The notes below the pieces were generated by a model. It saw only the letters and a list, made by a program, of their open reading frames with translations, was not told the origin of the DNA and searched no databases. From Prevotellaceae bacterium UBA7028 (GTDB lineage Bacteria > Bacteroidota > Bacteroidia > Bacteroidales > Bacteroidaceae), in the NCBI GenBank assembly GCA_002494215.1, contig DLBF01000188.1, forward strand, positions 1 through 18,251: a stretch of DNA of 18,251 nucleotides. Direction: 5' to 3'. Each line of letters starts with the position of its first letter. Position 1 is the first letter of the stretch. The translations under genes were made by a program, and so were the position numbers. Shown here piece after piece: positions 1-7,543 of this stretch.

Positions 1-156
1 GCCATCACCACACGTGGTGCCAAGGAAGACCTCATGATTAAGATTGCTGATTTCATCGAGCGCGTATTGAATGCACCCGAAGATGAAAATGTAATTGCTC
101 AGGTACGTAGCGAGGTTAATGCCATCATGGCAGATTACCCTCTCTTTGCATATTAA
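1..156 (+). CDS. glyA: Serine hydroxymethyltransferase, C-terminal end (partial)
   Basis: Only the last 51 codons are present; the 5' part lies before the window. The visible peptide begins [12 protein letters not shown] and ends ADYPLFAY. The TTRG(A/M)xE(D/E)xM motif followed by a closing (A)DFPLF(A) is typical of the end of GlyA. The enzyme is cytoplasmic and PLP-dependent; it converts serine and tetrahydrofolate to glycine and 5,10-methylene-tetrahydrofolate. The PLP-lysine region is outside the window, so activity cannot be judged. The TAA stop lies three bases from the stop of the convergent TPR gene, so no private terminator fits between them. Confidence 0.9.
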   Translation, partial: AITTRGAKEDLMIKIADFIERVLNAPEDENVIAQVRSEVNAIMADYPLFAY

Positions 157-159
157 AGA

Positions 160-1395
160 TTAATTAGAGCGGAGGAGTTTGTCGATTTCGTCAAACTCTT
201 CCCCTTTATTTAGGAACATATAGATGCGGTACAGATGCTTACCCCATCTTTCTTTATTTTCAGGTTCCAATTTCCTTACCATTTCCATACAAGGCTGTGC
301 CTTTTTGTACAAGGATTCTATAGCCTTCTTATCCTCCAGACATCTTGGGTCTAACAAATCCGTGCAGGCACCGTCCTGACGAATCCAAGCAAGATTCAGG
401 AACGAAATACCTTTGTTATAATAGGCATCTGTATAGGTGCTGTCCCTGCGGATAGTACTATCCGCGTATTCTATACACTTCTCGTAATCATTCTCTGTAA
501 GCATAAACTTAGACTTGGAATACCAGTATAGAGGTTTCTCGGAATCGAGAGAGATAAGAGAATCTGCCAATGAAAGTCCCTCGTTATACATATGCTTCTC
601 GCAGTAAATGTCCGCAAGATTCACAAAGAAAAAGTCGTGACTTGGATATTTCCTCACACCGGTGATTAGATCTTCAAGATAAGCAGCCTCGTTGTTCAGG
701 GCTTTATGAGAGCGGCTTTTGTATTCCTGCAGAATTGCACCTTCGTTTTTACCTACAGCGCTAAAAGCTTTGTCAATATATTTTAGCGTATTCTCATACT
801 GTCCCAACTTATAGCTCGAGAATGTTGCCCAATATGCAACCTTAGCCAATTCGGCATCTTTGGGCTGTGTATATGTGTAATATGAATCAAAGAAGTTGTA
901 TGCCATAGCATAGTTATCCTTCGAAAGATAGTATTTTCCACCATTAAGGATATTAGAAAGATGCTTTGAACGCAGGTTGTCGCTCTTTGATTTATATTTC
1001 AGTTTAACGACACCCTTTGTATTTGGCAATGCATCAACACTGTCACATTTGTACAGATTTCCGTACATATTCAATAATGTACTGAACAATGCAGCTGTGT
1101 CACACACCTGCTTTAGATATGCTTTTGTGTTTTGTACGCTGTTTAGGGATTCGTCCAAAAGAGCGCAGGTATAATAGATGTTAGCTCTGTCTTTTTCAGA
1201 CAGGGTTGTTCTGGTCAGGGCACCTAACAGATTCTTTTTGGCATTGTCCTGACCGTTGGAATTTTTAATGGCCAAGTTAGCAGCCTTATGCAAGGTTGCT
1301 AACTTGACTTCTTTGGGGGCTTTATTCTTCTCAGCTGAAGAAACGCCCGTGTTTGCTAAACTAAGAAGTATGAATAATAATAGTATCTGCTTCAT
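160..1395 (-). CDS. Exported TPR-repeat protein (second of a tandem pair)
   Basis: This 411-residue protein opens with a Sec signal peptide (MKQILLLFILLSLANTGVSSA, cleavage near residue 21) and has no lipobox cysteine, so it is probably periplasmic. The rest is helical. TPR-like units occur in the second half, for example AYWATFSSYKLGQYENTLKYI, the FFVNLADIYCEKHMYNEGLS stretch and YWYSKSKFMLTENDYEKCIEY. The C-terminal part (PENKERWGKHLYRIY, then a short helix) matches the C-terminus of the upstream gene in layout and spacing (PDEPDRWAYELKQCY), which suggests tandem duplication. The ATG overlaps the upstream TAA by one base (TAATG), which implies translational coupling. TPR proteins are usually protein-binding scaffolds; no partner is evident and no enzymatic motif is visible. 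Confidence 0.85.
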   Translation of the reverse strand: MKQILLLFILLSLANTGVSSAEKNKAPKEVKLATLHKAANLAIKNSNGQDNAKKNLLGALTRTTLSEKDRANIYYTCALLDESLNSVQNTKAYLKQVCDTAALFSTLLNMYGNLYKCDSVDALPNTKGVVKLKYKSKSDNLRSKHLSNILNGGKYYLSKDNYAMAYNFFDSYYTYTQPKDAELAKVAYWATFSSYKLGQYENTLKYIDKAFSAVGKNEGAILQEYKSRSHKALNNEAAYLEDLITGVRKYPSHDFFFVNLADIYCEKHMYNEGLSLADSLISLDSEKPLYWYSKSKFMLTENDYEKCIEYADSTIRRDSTYTDAYYNKGISFLNLAWIRQDGACTDLLDPRCLEDKKAIESLYKKAQPCMEMVRKLEPENKERWGKHLYRIYMFLNKGEEFDEIDKLLRSN

Positions 1396-2699
1396 TAATC
1401 AGCTATCAGTTTAGACATTTCAGAGGCTTTTGCAGCATTACCAGTAACAGTATAGCACTGCTTCAGCTCGTAAGCCCATCTATCAGGTTCGTCAGGTCTG
1501 CATTCGCGAGCTTTCTCAAAGAAAGGAATTGCCTCGACGAAGAGGGACTTTGTTTTCTCCAGAGTCTCCTGAGCCTTGACTCTATTTTTCATAGAGCTAA
1601 TGGTGTTGTTCAGATCCAGAGCCTGACGATATTTGCAGAGACCGCACTGGTACCATGCGTCGTATGAATCGCTCTTAATCTCTGCACATTTCTTATATAG
1701 CTCAAAGGCCTCTTCGTATTTGTTGGTGGCAAACAGCACATAAGCTTTACCATAGTTGGCAATGTACAAGCTAGGATCAACTGCCAATATTGCATCAGCA
1801 TATTCTGCCATCTTTTCCATACCGAACTTCTGATAGTATGCCAACAGCATCTGAACGTAATCAGTATTGTTTGCAGGATCCTTCAGCGTAGCCTCACGCA
1901 GGTAGTTTGCCCATGCTATGGTGTCGCCCTTCTCCAGGTAAGTCATCACCTTAACCTGCCTTACGCCCTCAGCACCTTCTGCAAACTGAACGGCCTGGTC
2001 GTAAAACTTATCCATTGCATCATACATCTTGGCATCGTGGGCTGTATAGAAAGCGTAATAAGCAATCTGAGAATTCTCGATTGGCATGTTAATCAAGCTG
2101 GCGACCTCAGGATAAAGCTTATCGTAATTCATTGCTGTCTCGTATGAATCCAAAGCCATATCAGGACGATGAATTGCGTTAAGGAACTGAGCTGCATAAA
2201 TGTAATATGGTGCACAGCCTGCCAAGCTCACGGACTCAATCTTAAGTTCTCCTTCGTTTCCATACTCGCCAGTTGTACGCTTTGTGTACTTCAATTCCTT
2301 ATGCAAACTTTCAGTCAAAATCTTCAGGTTGTTGTAGAACAACAGCGTGTCAAACGTTTCTTTATTGGTTGCCTTGGCAAGAAGAATGTTGTTTACAGGT
2401 TTAGCGAATGCTACCATCAACTTATATGTCTCACCGAACTTCTTTTCCTCAATGGTATTGGTATTAAATGCTTTCTGTACCAATTCCATAGCCTTTGGAT
2501 ACTTCTCCAGAACTTCTGCATCACTAGCACTCTTGTCCTGAATCTTGGGCTCGATTTCATCCTTTATCTTCTGAGCTTCAGACAAACAGGTTCTAGCCTC
2601 TTTCTTAGCCTCTTTCAGAGCTGCTTTCTCTTCAGGGGTCTGTGCCATTATGTTGCCCACACTAAATAGTACGGCAAGTGAGATGATAATCTTTTTCAT
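1395..2699 (-). CDS. Exported TPR-repeat protein (first of a tandem pair, downstream of gyrA)
   Basis: This 434-residue protein has a clear Sec signal peptide (MKKIIISLAVLFSVGNIMAQ, cleavage after about residue 19). A lysine/glutamate-rich helical segment follows at about residues 20-60, then a TPR solenoid. Recognisable units include YYAFYTAHDAKMYDAMDKFY, YIANYGKAYVLFATNKYEEA and YDAWYQCGLCKYRQALDLN. It starts 36 bases after gyrA ends; I see no TAnnTTTG element in that gap, so it is probably transcribed with gyrA. It shares its C-terminal organisation with the gene that follows. The function is unknown; a periplasmic scaffold or envelope-maintenance role would fit the family, but that is inference. 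Confidence 0.87.
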   Translation of the reverse strand: MKKIIISLAVLFSVGNIMAQTPEEKAALKEAKKEARTCLSEAQKIKDEIEPKIQDKSASDAEVLEKYPKAMELVQKAFNTNTIEEKKFGETYKLMVAFAKPVNNILLAKATNKETFDTLLFYNNLKILTESLHKELKYTKRTTGEYGNEGELKIESVSLAGCAPYYIYAAQFLNAIHRPDMALDSYETAMNYDKLYPEVASLINMPIENSQIAYYAFYTAHDAKMYDAMDKFYDQAVQFAEGAEGVRQVKVMTYLEKGDTIAWANYLREATLKDPANNTDYVQMLLAYYQKFGMEKMAEYADAILAVDPSLYIANYGKAYVLFATNKYEEAFELYKKCAEIKSDSYDAWYQCGLCKYRQALDLNNTISSMKNRVKAQETLEKTKSLFVEAIPFFEKARECRPDEPDRWAYELKQCYTVTGNAAKASEMSKLIAD

Positions 2700-2735
2700 A
2701 ATGCAAGTATTGTTAATAGGTTGAAAATAAGTTAA

Positions 2736-5258
2736 TTATTCATTTGATTCGTTTTCGGTTGCCGTTTCTTCGGAAGCCTCGGTAGTCTCAGCAGTTTCTT
2801 CTTCCTCGTCAGAACGTGGAACCACACTTAGATGGCTGATAACATCGTTACGCTTCTTCAATTCGATAACCTTAACACCCTGGGTAACACGGCTCTTGGT
2901 AGTCTTGATGTCATCAGCATGTAGACGGATGGTAACACCGCTCTTGTTGATAATCATCAGATCGTCCTCGTCCTTTACAACCAGTATGGCAACAAGATAA
3001 CCTGTCTTCTCTGTAATGGCGATGGTCTTAACACCCTTACAGTGACGACTTGTCTTGCGGTACTCTTCAACGTCGGTACGCTTACCGAAGCCATTCTCAC
3101 TCAGTACCATAATGCTTTCGTTCTCAACATCATTGATTACGCACATACCAATAACACCGTCTCTGGGATCCTTGTCGAGGATGATGCTCTGAACACCAGT
3201 ACTTACACGACCCATAGGACGAACTTCAGACTCATTGAATCTTACAGCACGACCACCAGCGTTGGCAACGATAATCTCGTTCTTACCGTTGGTCAGTTCA
3301 ACAGCTACGACACTGTCGTCCTCACGGATGTTGATGGCATTCACACCATTGGTACGAACACGGCTGTACTCTGTCAGACAAGTCTTCTTGATGATACCCT
3401 GCTTGGTAGCAAACATTACATAATGAGACTTACAGAAGTCGGGATCATTCAGTTTGCGGATGCACAAGCAGTTGGTAACACTATCGCCAGCATCTATGTT
3501 CAGCATGTTCTGGATAGCGCGTCCCTTGTTGTTCTTACTACCCTCAGGAATATCGTAAACCTTCAGCCAGTAGCAACGACCACGTTCTGTGAAGAACATC
3601 ATCGTATTATGCATAGTGGCAGGATATATCTTCTCCACGAAGTCATTGTCACGTGTAGCGGTAGCCTTAACACCAATGCCGCCACGGTTCTGGGCCTTGA
3701 ACTCAGCCAGAGGAATGCGCTTAACGTATCCCAGGTGTGAGATGGTTACAACTACCTCGTCGTCAGCATAGAAGTCCTCAGCATTGAACTCCTCTGCGCT
3801 GGGCAGAATCTCTGTACGACGTTCGTCACCGAACTGATCTTTAATCTCTGTCAGTTCGTCCTTCATTACCTTGCGGCAGAGATTGTCGTCGGTAAGAATC
3901 TGGTTGTAGTACTTAATCTTCTCCATCAACTCGTCGAACTCTGCATGCAGCTTCTCCTGATTCAGACCTGTCAACTGAGCCAAACGCATATCCACGATAG
4001 CCTTTGACTGCAGCTCGTCAAGGTTGAAACGCTCTTCCAAGGCACGCTGTGCGTCAACGGGAGTCTTGCTCTTCTTGATAATCTGAACTACCTCGTCAAT
4101 GTTATCGCTGGCGATAATAAGACCCTTCAGAATGTGAGCACGTTCCTCGGCCTTACGCAGATCATATTTAGTTCTGCGGATGGTAACCTCGTGACGATGC
4201 TTAACAAAGTTGCTAATGAAATCCTTCAATGTCAGCAACTGGGGACGTCCCTTAACCAAGGCAATGCTGTTAACGGGGAAGCTTGTCTGCAGGGGAGTCA
4301 TCTTAAACAGTTTGTTAAGTACCACGCGGGTATTGGCATCACGCTTCACATCTACAACGATACGCATACCCTCACGGTCGCTCTCGTCGTTCACGTTGCT
4401 AATACCCTCCAACTTCTTGTCGGAAACCAGCTGAGCGATATACTCAATCACCTGCTGCTTGTTAACGCCATAGGGAATTTCCGTAACGATAATCTTGTCG
4501 TGCAGGTCGCCGCTCTCGATGTCAGCCTTGGCACGCATAATCACACGTCCCCTACCCGTCTCATAAGCGTCCTTGATACCCTGCAATCCCATGATGTAGG
4601 CGCCGGTTGGGAAGTCAGGACCCTTTACATACTGCATCAGGGCCTCCACGTCCATATCCTCATTATCTATATATGCAACGCAAGCGTCAATAACCTCGCT
4701 CAAATTGTGTGTGGGAATATTTGTGGCCATACCGACAGCAATACCTGTTGCACCGTTCACCAAGAGGTTTGGAATCTTGGTAGGCATAACGGTGGGCTCG
4801 GGCAATGTATCGTCAAAGTTCATGGTCATGTCAACGGTCTCCTTGTCCAAGTCGTCCATCATAGCCTCACCCATCATACTCAGTCGGGCCTCGGTATAAC
4901 GCATGGCAGCAGGGCTGTCACCGTCGATAGAACCGAAGTTCCCCTGTCCGTCCACCAGCGTGTAACGCATTGCCCATTCCTGAGCCATACGAACCAGGGC
5001 GCCATAAACAGAGCTGTCGCCGTGGGGATGATACTTACCCAACACCTCACCAACGATACGGGCACTCTTCTTGTAAGGTTTGCTATGAACATTACCCAGT
5101 TCTTTCATACCGAAGAGGATACGACGATGAACGGGCTTGAAACCATCTCTAACATCAGGCAGGGCACGAGCAACAATAACACTCATAGAGTAGTCAATGT
5201 AGCTCTTTCGCATTTCCTGCTCAATGTCAACTTTGATAATTCTTTCTTTGTCTTCCAT
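2736..5258 (-). CDS. gyrA: DNA gyrase subunit A
   Basis: GyrA forms the A2B2 gyrase with GyrB and makes the transient double-strand break used to introduce negative supercoils. The 840-residue length is normal. The breakage-reunion domain starts with [20 protein letters not shown] (about residues 19-38), and the catalytic tyrosine is Tyr121 in [10 protein letters not shown]. The quinolone-determining region reads [17 protein letters not shown] (77-93): Ser82 is intact, but the position matching E. coli Asp87 is Gly86. The C-terminal beta-pinwheel carries a degenerate GyrA box, QNRGGIG (about 523-529), which favours GyrA over ParC. The tail is acidic and rich in Glu and Thr. The start is supported by the conserved N-terminus right after [10 protein letters not shown] and by a promoter about 65 bases upstream. 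Two TPR genes follow. Confidence 0.97.
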   Translation of the reverse strand: MEDKERIIKVDIEQEMRKSYIDYSMSVIVARALPDVRDGFKPVHRRILFGMKELGNVHSKPYKKSARIVGEVLGKYHPHGDSSVYGALVRMAQEWAMRYTLVDGQGNFGSIDGDSPAAMRYTEARLSMMGEAMMDDLDKETVDMTMNFDDTLPEPTVMPTKIPNLLVNGATGIAVGMATNIPTHNLSEVIDACVAYIDNEDMDVEALMQYVKGPDFPTGAYIMGLQGIKDAYETGRGRVIMRAKADIESGDLHDKIIVTEIPYGVNKQQVIEYIAQLVSDKKLEGISNVNDESDREGMRIVVDVKRDANTRVVLNKLFKMTPLQTSFPVNSIALVKGRPQLLTLKDFISNFVKHRHEVTIRRTKYDLRKAEERAHILKGLIIASDNIDEVVQIIKKSKTPVDAQRALEERFNLDELQSKAIVDMRLAQLTGLNQEKLHAEFDELMEKIKYYNQILTDDNLCRKVMKDELTEIKDQFGDERRTEILPSAEEFNAEDFYADDEVVVTISHLGYVKRIPLAEFKAQNRGGIGVKATATRDNDFVEKIYPATMHNTMMFFTERGRCYWLKVYDIPEGSKNNKGRAIQNMLNIDAGDSVTNCLCIRKLNDPDFCKSHYVMFATKQGIIKKTCLTEYSRVRTNGVNAINIREDDSVVAVELTNGKNEIIVANAGGRAVRFNESEVRPMGRVSTGVQSIILDKDPRDGVIGMCVINDVENESIMVLSENGFGKRTDVEEYRKTSRHCKGVKTIAITEKTGYLVAILVVKDEDDLMIINKSGVTIRLHADDIKTTKSRVTQGVKVIELKKRNDVISHLSVVPRSDEEEETAETTEASEETATENESNE

Positions 5259-5320
5259 TTATATCTTTTGTTTTTTATTTATTCAAGTTACTTAACAGTA
5301 ATGTTACATCAAAATTGGTA

Positions 5321-5352
5321 CAAAGATATAACAAATTATTGATATACGCAAA
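5321..5352 (-). promoter_or_regulatory. gyrA promoter, Bacteroidetes type
   Basis: On the minus strand, TTTG (5352-5349) is followed after exactly 20 bases by TATCTTTG (5328-5321). This matches the Bacteroidetes sigma-ABfr consensus TTTG - 19 to 21 bases - TAnnTTTG. It would give a leader of about 55 bases before the gyrA ATG. The leader is A-rich just before the start and has no Shine-Dalgarno sequence, as is usual in this phylum. Confidence 0.75.
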
Positions 5353-5499
5353 TACGGAAACATGAAAAAAAATGTTAAGAAGCGCCTGAGGCATAAAGTT
5401 TCAATATTTCAAGAGTTCTTTCCCATTCCCCCGCTGGGGAGGGGCATATGTTGTTTGTAAATAATTTTCTTCCAAACCAGCAGAAATGGTTCTTTACTG

Positions 5500-5574
5500 C
5501 CTAACTGGCGAAAACTTTTTCTCTAACGAGGGAAATTTTACTGCCCAGTTAGGGAGGAATTTCCCTACCTCGTT
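5500..5574. repeat. Interlocking inverted repeats in the non-coding region
   Basis: Arm A (cctaactgg, 5500-5508) pairs with A' (ccagttagg, 5545-5553). Arm B (aacgagggaaatt, 5525-5537) pairs with B' (5558-5574, complementary apart from a four-base insert). The order A-B-A'-B' is that of an H-type pseudoknot, or of two alternative hairpins if transcribed. Short direct echoes are also present: ctaactggcgaaa near 5501 and ctaacgagggaaa near 5523. No protein-coding frame in the block looks real. It could be an intergenic repeat family, a small RNA or a protein-binding region. Confidence 0.55.
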
Positions 5575-5583
5575 TTGACATAA

Positions 5584-5591
5584 CAAAGATA
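5584..5591 (-). promoter_or_regulatory. Orphan -7-like element TATCTTTG
   Basis: The minus strand carries TATCTTTG, identical to the gyrA -7 element, but without a TTTG 19-21 bases upstream. If active, transcription would start near 5577 and run straight through the interlocking repeats towards gyrA. This could mean a small RNA or an extended gyrA leader. An eight-base match with four fixed bases plus TA can occur by chance, so confidence is low. Confidence 0.3.
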
Positions 5592-5680
5592 CGGTGCTTG
5601 CGTTGCGGTTCACGAATGATTGACAAGAAATTTTACCCTTATACTTTAAACTACAAATTTTAAGGTTTACCCTAGACGTG

Positions 5681-5835
5681 GTCACGATTGTCATTGTCAT
5701 GACTGTCATTAACGAAAACAGAGTGCAACAATCCTCATAAGTAATATAAATATATATTTATATATACTTATGGGCATAAAATTCCCATTCCCTTCCAAAA
5801 TCCTTAATGACAATCATGACAATGACAATCATGAC
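5681..5835. repeat. Long inverted repeat (two 34-base arms) with a nested palindrome
   Basis: The left arm at 5681-5714 and right arm at 5802-5835 are reverse complements over 34 bases with three mismatches; both are built from TGACAATCATGACA-like units. Weaker complementarity continues about 15 bases outwards. Inside, 5736-5772 is a nearly perfect 37-base AT-rich palindrome that begins CATAAGTA and ends TACTTATG. There is no coding potential. The layout resembles a miniature inverted-repeat element or an intergenic hairpin element. I see no convincing target-site duplication, so mobility is not shown. Confidence 0.7.
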
Positions 5836-5980
5836 ACATGTTGGGGAAAATTGTGTCTTGCCCAGAATATAAAGTTACCCCTTTTCAAGTGTGCACAAAC
5901 GTCAATTCGCCCGTAGCATGTAAGTGTGAATATTAAAATATAAAAGTTGGCATTTTACACTTTAAGTATTAATCAATAAA

Positions 5981-7534
5981 TTATTTAAATATTTTCTTAT
6001 TATTCGATATATAAATACCTTTGGCCTTAAGTTGCTGACATTCAGGTATTCGGCGACCATATAAATCATAGACTGCCGCCTTGTCAGCGCATTCAGAATA
6101 TCCAGTAAGAGCATTTGCACTATCTTCTCCAAAGTTCAGCACAAAGGAGCGGACACCTGCTACCGGGGCACCAGCTATGATGCCATCCAGTTGGAAGAAG
6201 GCGCGAAATGAACCTAACTGCATCGCAGCGTTGGGATAGTAGAGTTTGTTGTTACTACCGAGGTAAAGCATTTCTCTGTCCTCTCCGCTAATGATGACGG
6301 GGCTGTAGGAGCCAACAAAGCCGACCGCTCCGTCCAGGCTGGTTGTGCTATGGTCTGCAGGGGCTTCATTCTCGATGGTAACGCCCGCGAATACAGGATT
6401 GGTGATATTGTCTCCACTTCCCCACTTCACGATATAAGCTACACCAGGTTCTATTCTGTCTGCACCTACGAAATCAAGCGTCAGTGTACCCGTTTGGGCA
6501 TCGAAGCCCGTGTCGCATCCTGCGCTGTTGCCGAGCGTCATAACTGTGGCATCCTCCAGCGGTGTACCTGTGAAGTTATCAAGCGCGAAAGGCAGACACA
6601 GCGTGTTCCATGCACCATCCTTATAGAGCGTACGTCCATAGAGAACGACATTCTTCTCACTGCCGCTGTTGTCGCTGATGGTTGTAGTGTTGCCCACGGC
6701 CTCGGCACCTTGGTCATAAAGAAGGATGGCAGGCACGGCTCCGTCGTTGGTACTGACATCACCGTTGCTGGTGCCAATGTTGATGGTTGTCTCGCCCACC
6801 CTGCAATTAGCATAATAGTTATAGGAGAGTGTACCTGTGTTTGAACCAGCGACAGCTCCGCTGCTGGTAACAGCCGACACCGTAGCCCCAACGGCGAGGC
6901 AATACTCCACTGTGCCACCCAGGTTACCACCCACGATACCGCCAAAGTAGTGGCAAGCCGTCTGATCTCTATTGATAACGATGGCAGCACTGGTGCAATG
7001 GCTCACAGTGGAATAGATGCTGGAGTTGTAGCCCACAATACCACCGTGATAATATTTACTGCCGGCTGTGGTGCCGATGGTGACAGTAGAGGTAACGTGG
7101 CAATTGGTGATGATGCCACCTTGGTTATGGCCCGCGATACCACCCACGTCATTCCAGCCTGCAAAAGAACTGCCCGTAACCGTCACGTTCTTGACGACAC
7201 CTCCGCTTCCGATGTTGCCAAAGAGACCCTGGTGATCGGCTGTCACGCTGACGTTGATGCCTGTAAGGGTATGGCTCGCACCGTCGAAGGTACCACGGAA
7301 CGGATGGGCGCTGGTACCTGCAACAGTGAACGTCTGGTCGCTGAAGTCAAGGTCGGCTGTCAGCAACCCGCCGAGCGTTGTCTCGCCACTGTTTACTCGT
7401 GAGGCGAAGTCATTCCATTCAACAATTGTGCCGATGCTCACCTCCTCAGCGCATACCGTCATCACAGAAAGCATGGCCACGAGCAGCAGCATCGCTGCCC
7501 GTACCATACTGAGTTGATAGACCTTTCCGTCCAT
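5981..7534 (-). CDS. Exported GLUG-repeat protein with a C-terminal sorting-like tail
   Basis: The 517-residue product has a hydrophobic signal segment (VRAAMLLLVAMLSVMTVCA, about residues 11-29) followed by EE. At residues 100-245 it carries about five GLUG-type units (GLFGNIGSGGVVKNVTV, GGIAGHNQGGIITNCHV, GGIVGYNSSIYSTVSHC, GGIVGGNLGGTVEYC and a weaker fifth). GLUG repeats are known from secreted and adhesin-like proteins and form beta-solenoids. The last 30 residues, with YDLYGRR and KGIYISNNKKIFK, resemble the Prevotella version of the type IX secretion (Por) C-terminal motif. A start at 7507 (MVRAAM) would give a more usual signal peptide and is a real alternative. The gene starts nine bases after the upstream lipoprotein gene ends, so the two are probably one operon. 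The ligand is unknown. Confidence 0.83.
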   Translation of the reverse strand: MDGKVYQLSMVRAAMLLLVAMLSVMTVCAEEVSIGTIVEWNDFASRVNSGETTLGGLLTADLDFSDQTFTVAGTSAHPFRGTFDGASHTLTGINVSVTADHQGLFGNIGSGGVVKNVTVTGSSFAGWNDVGGIAGHNQGGIITNCHVTSTVTIGTTAGSKYYHGGIVGYNSSIYSTVSHCTSAAIVINRDQTACHYFGGIVGGNLGGTVEYCLAVGATVSAVTSSGAVAGSNTGTLSYNYYANCRVGETTINIGTSNGDVSTNDGAVPAILLYDQGAEAVGNTTTISDNSGSEKNVVLYGRTLYKDGAWNTLCLPFALDNFTGTPLEDATVMTLGNSAGCDTGFDAQTGTLTLDFVGADRIEPGVAYIVKWGSGDNITNPVFAGVTIENEAPADHSTTSLDGAVGFVGSYSPVIISGEDREMLYLGSNNKLYYPNAAMQLGSFRAFFQLDGIIAGAPVAGVRSFVLNFGEDSANALTGYSECADKAAVYDLYGRRIPECQQLKAKGIYISNNKKIFK

Positions 7535-7543
7535 ATCAGCAGA

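Larger units (their letters stand above)
5259..5980. other. Non-coding interval between gyrA and the GLUG gene
   Basis: These roughly 720 bases hold no gene I can support. From right to left on the minus strand they carry the 3' flank of the GLUG gene, the long inverted repeat at 5681-5835, the orphan -7 element, the interlocking repeats at 5500-5574, a small C4/G4 hairpin near 5429-5440 and the gyrA promoter. The tract cccattccc appears twice, near 5422 and 5784. A weak stem (aagtgt at 5922-5927 with acactt at 5957-5962) is too poor to call a terminator. Confidence 0.7.

Noticed and set aside
4134..5342. 402-codon open frame on the plus strand opposite gyrA
   Set aside because: It is fully antisense to a clearly conserved gyrA, has an implausible His/Thr/Asn-rich composition without domains, and runs through the gyrA promoter.
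5494..5709. 71-codon open frame on the minus strand in the gyrA upstream region
   Set aside because: Its sequence is dictated by the inverted repeats, with no signal peptide, motif or promoter placed for it; treated as non-coding.
5922..5962. Possible terminator hairpin after the GLUG gene
   Set aside because: Only a six to nine base AT-rich stem with a loop of about 30 bases and no T tract.
5250..5980. CRISPR array or tRNA in the repeat-rich spacer
   Set aside because: The repeats are inverted, not regularly spaced direct repeats with unique spacers, and no cloverleaf could be drawn.
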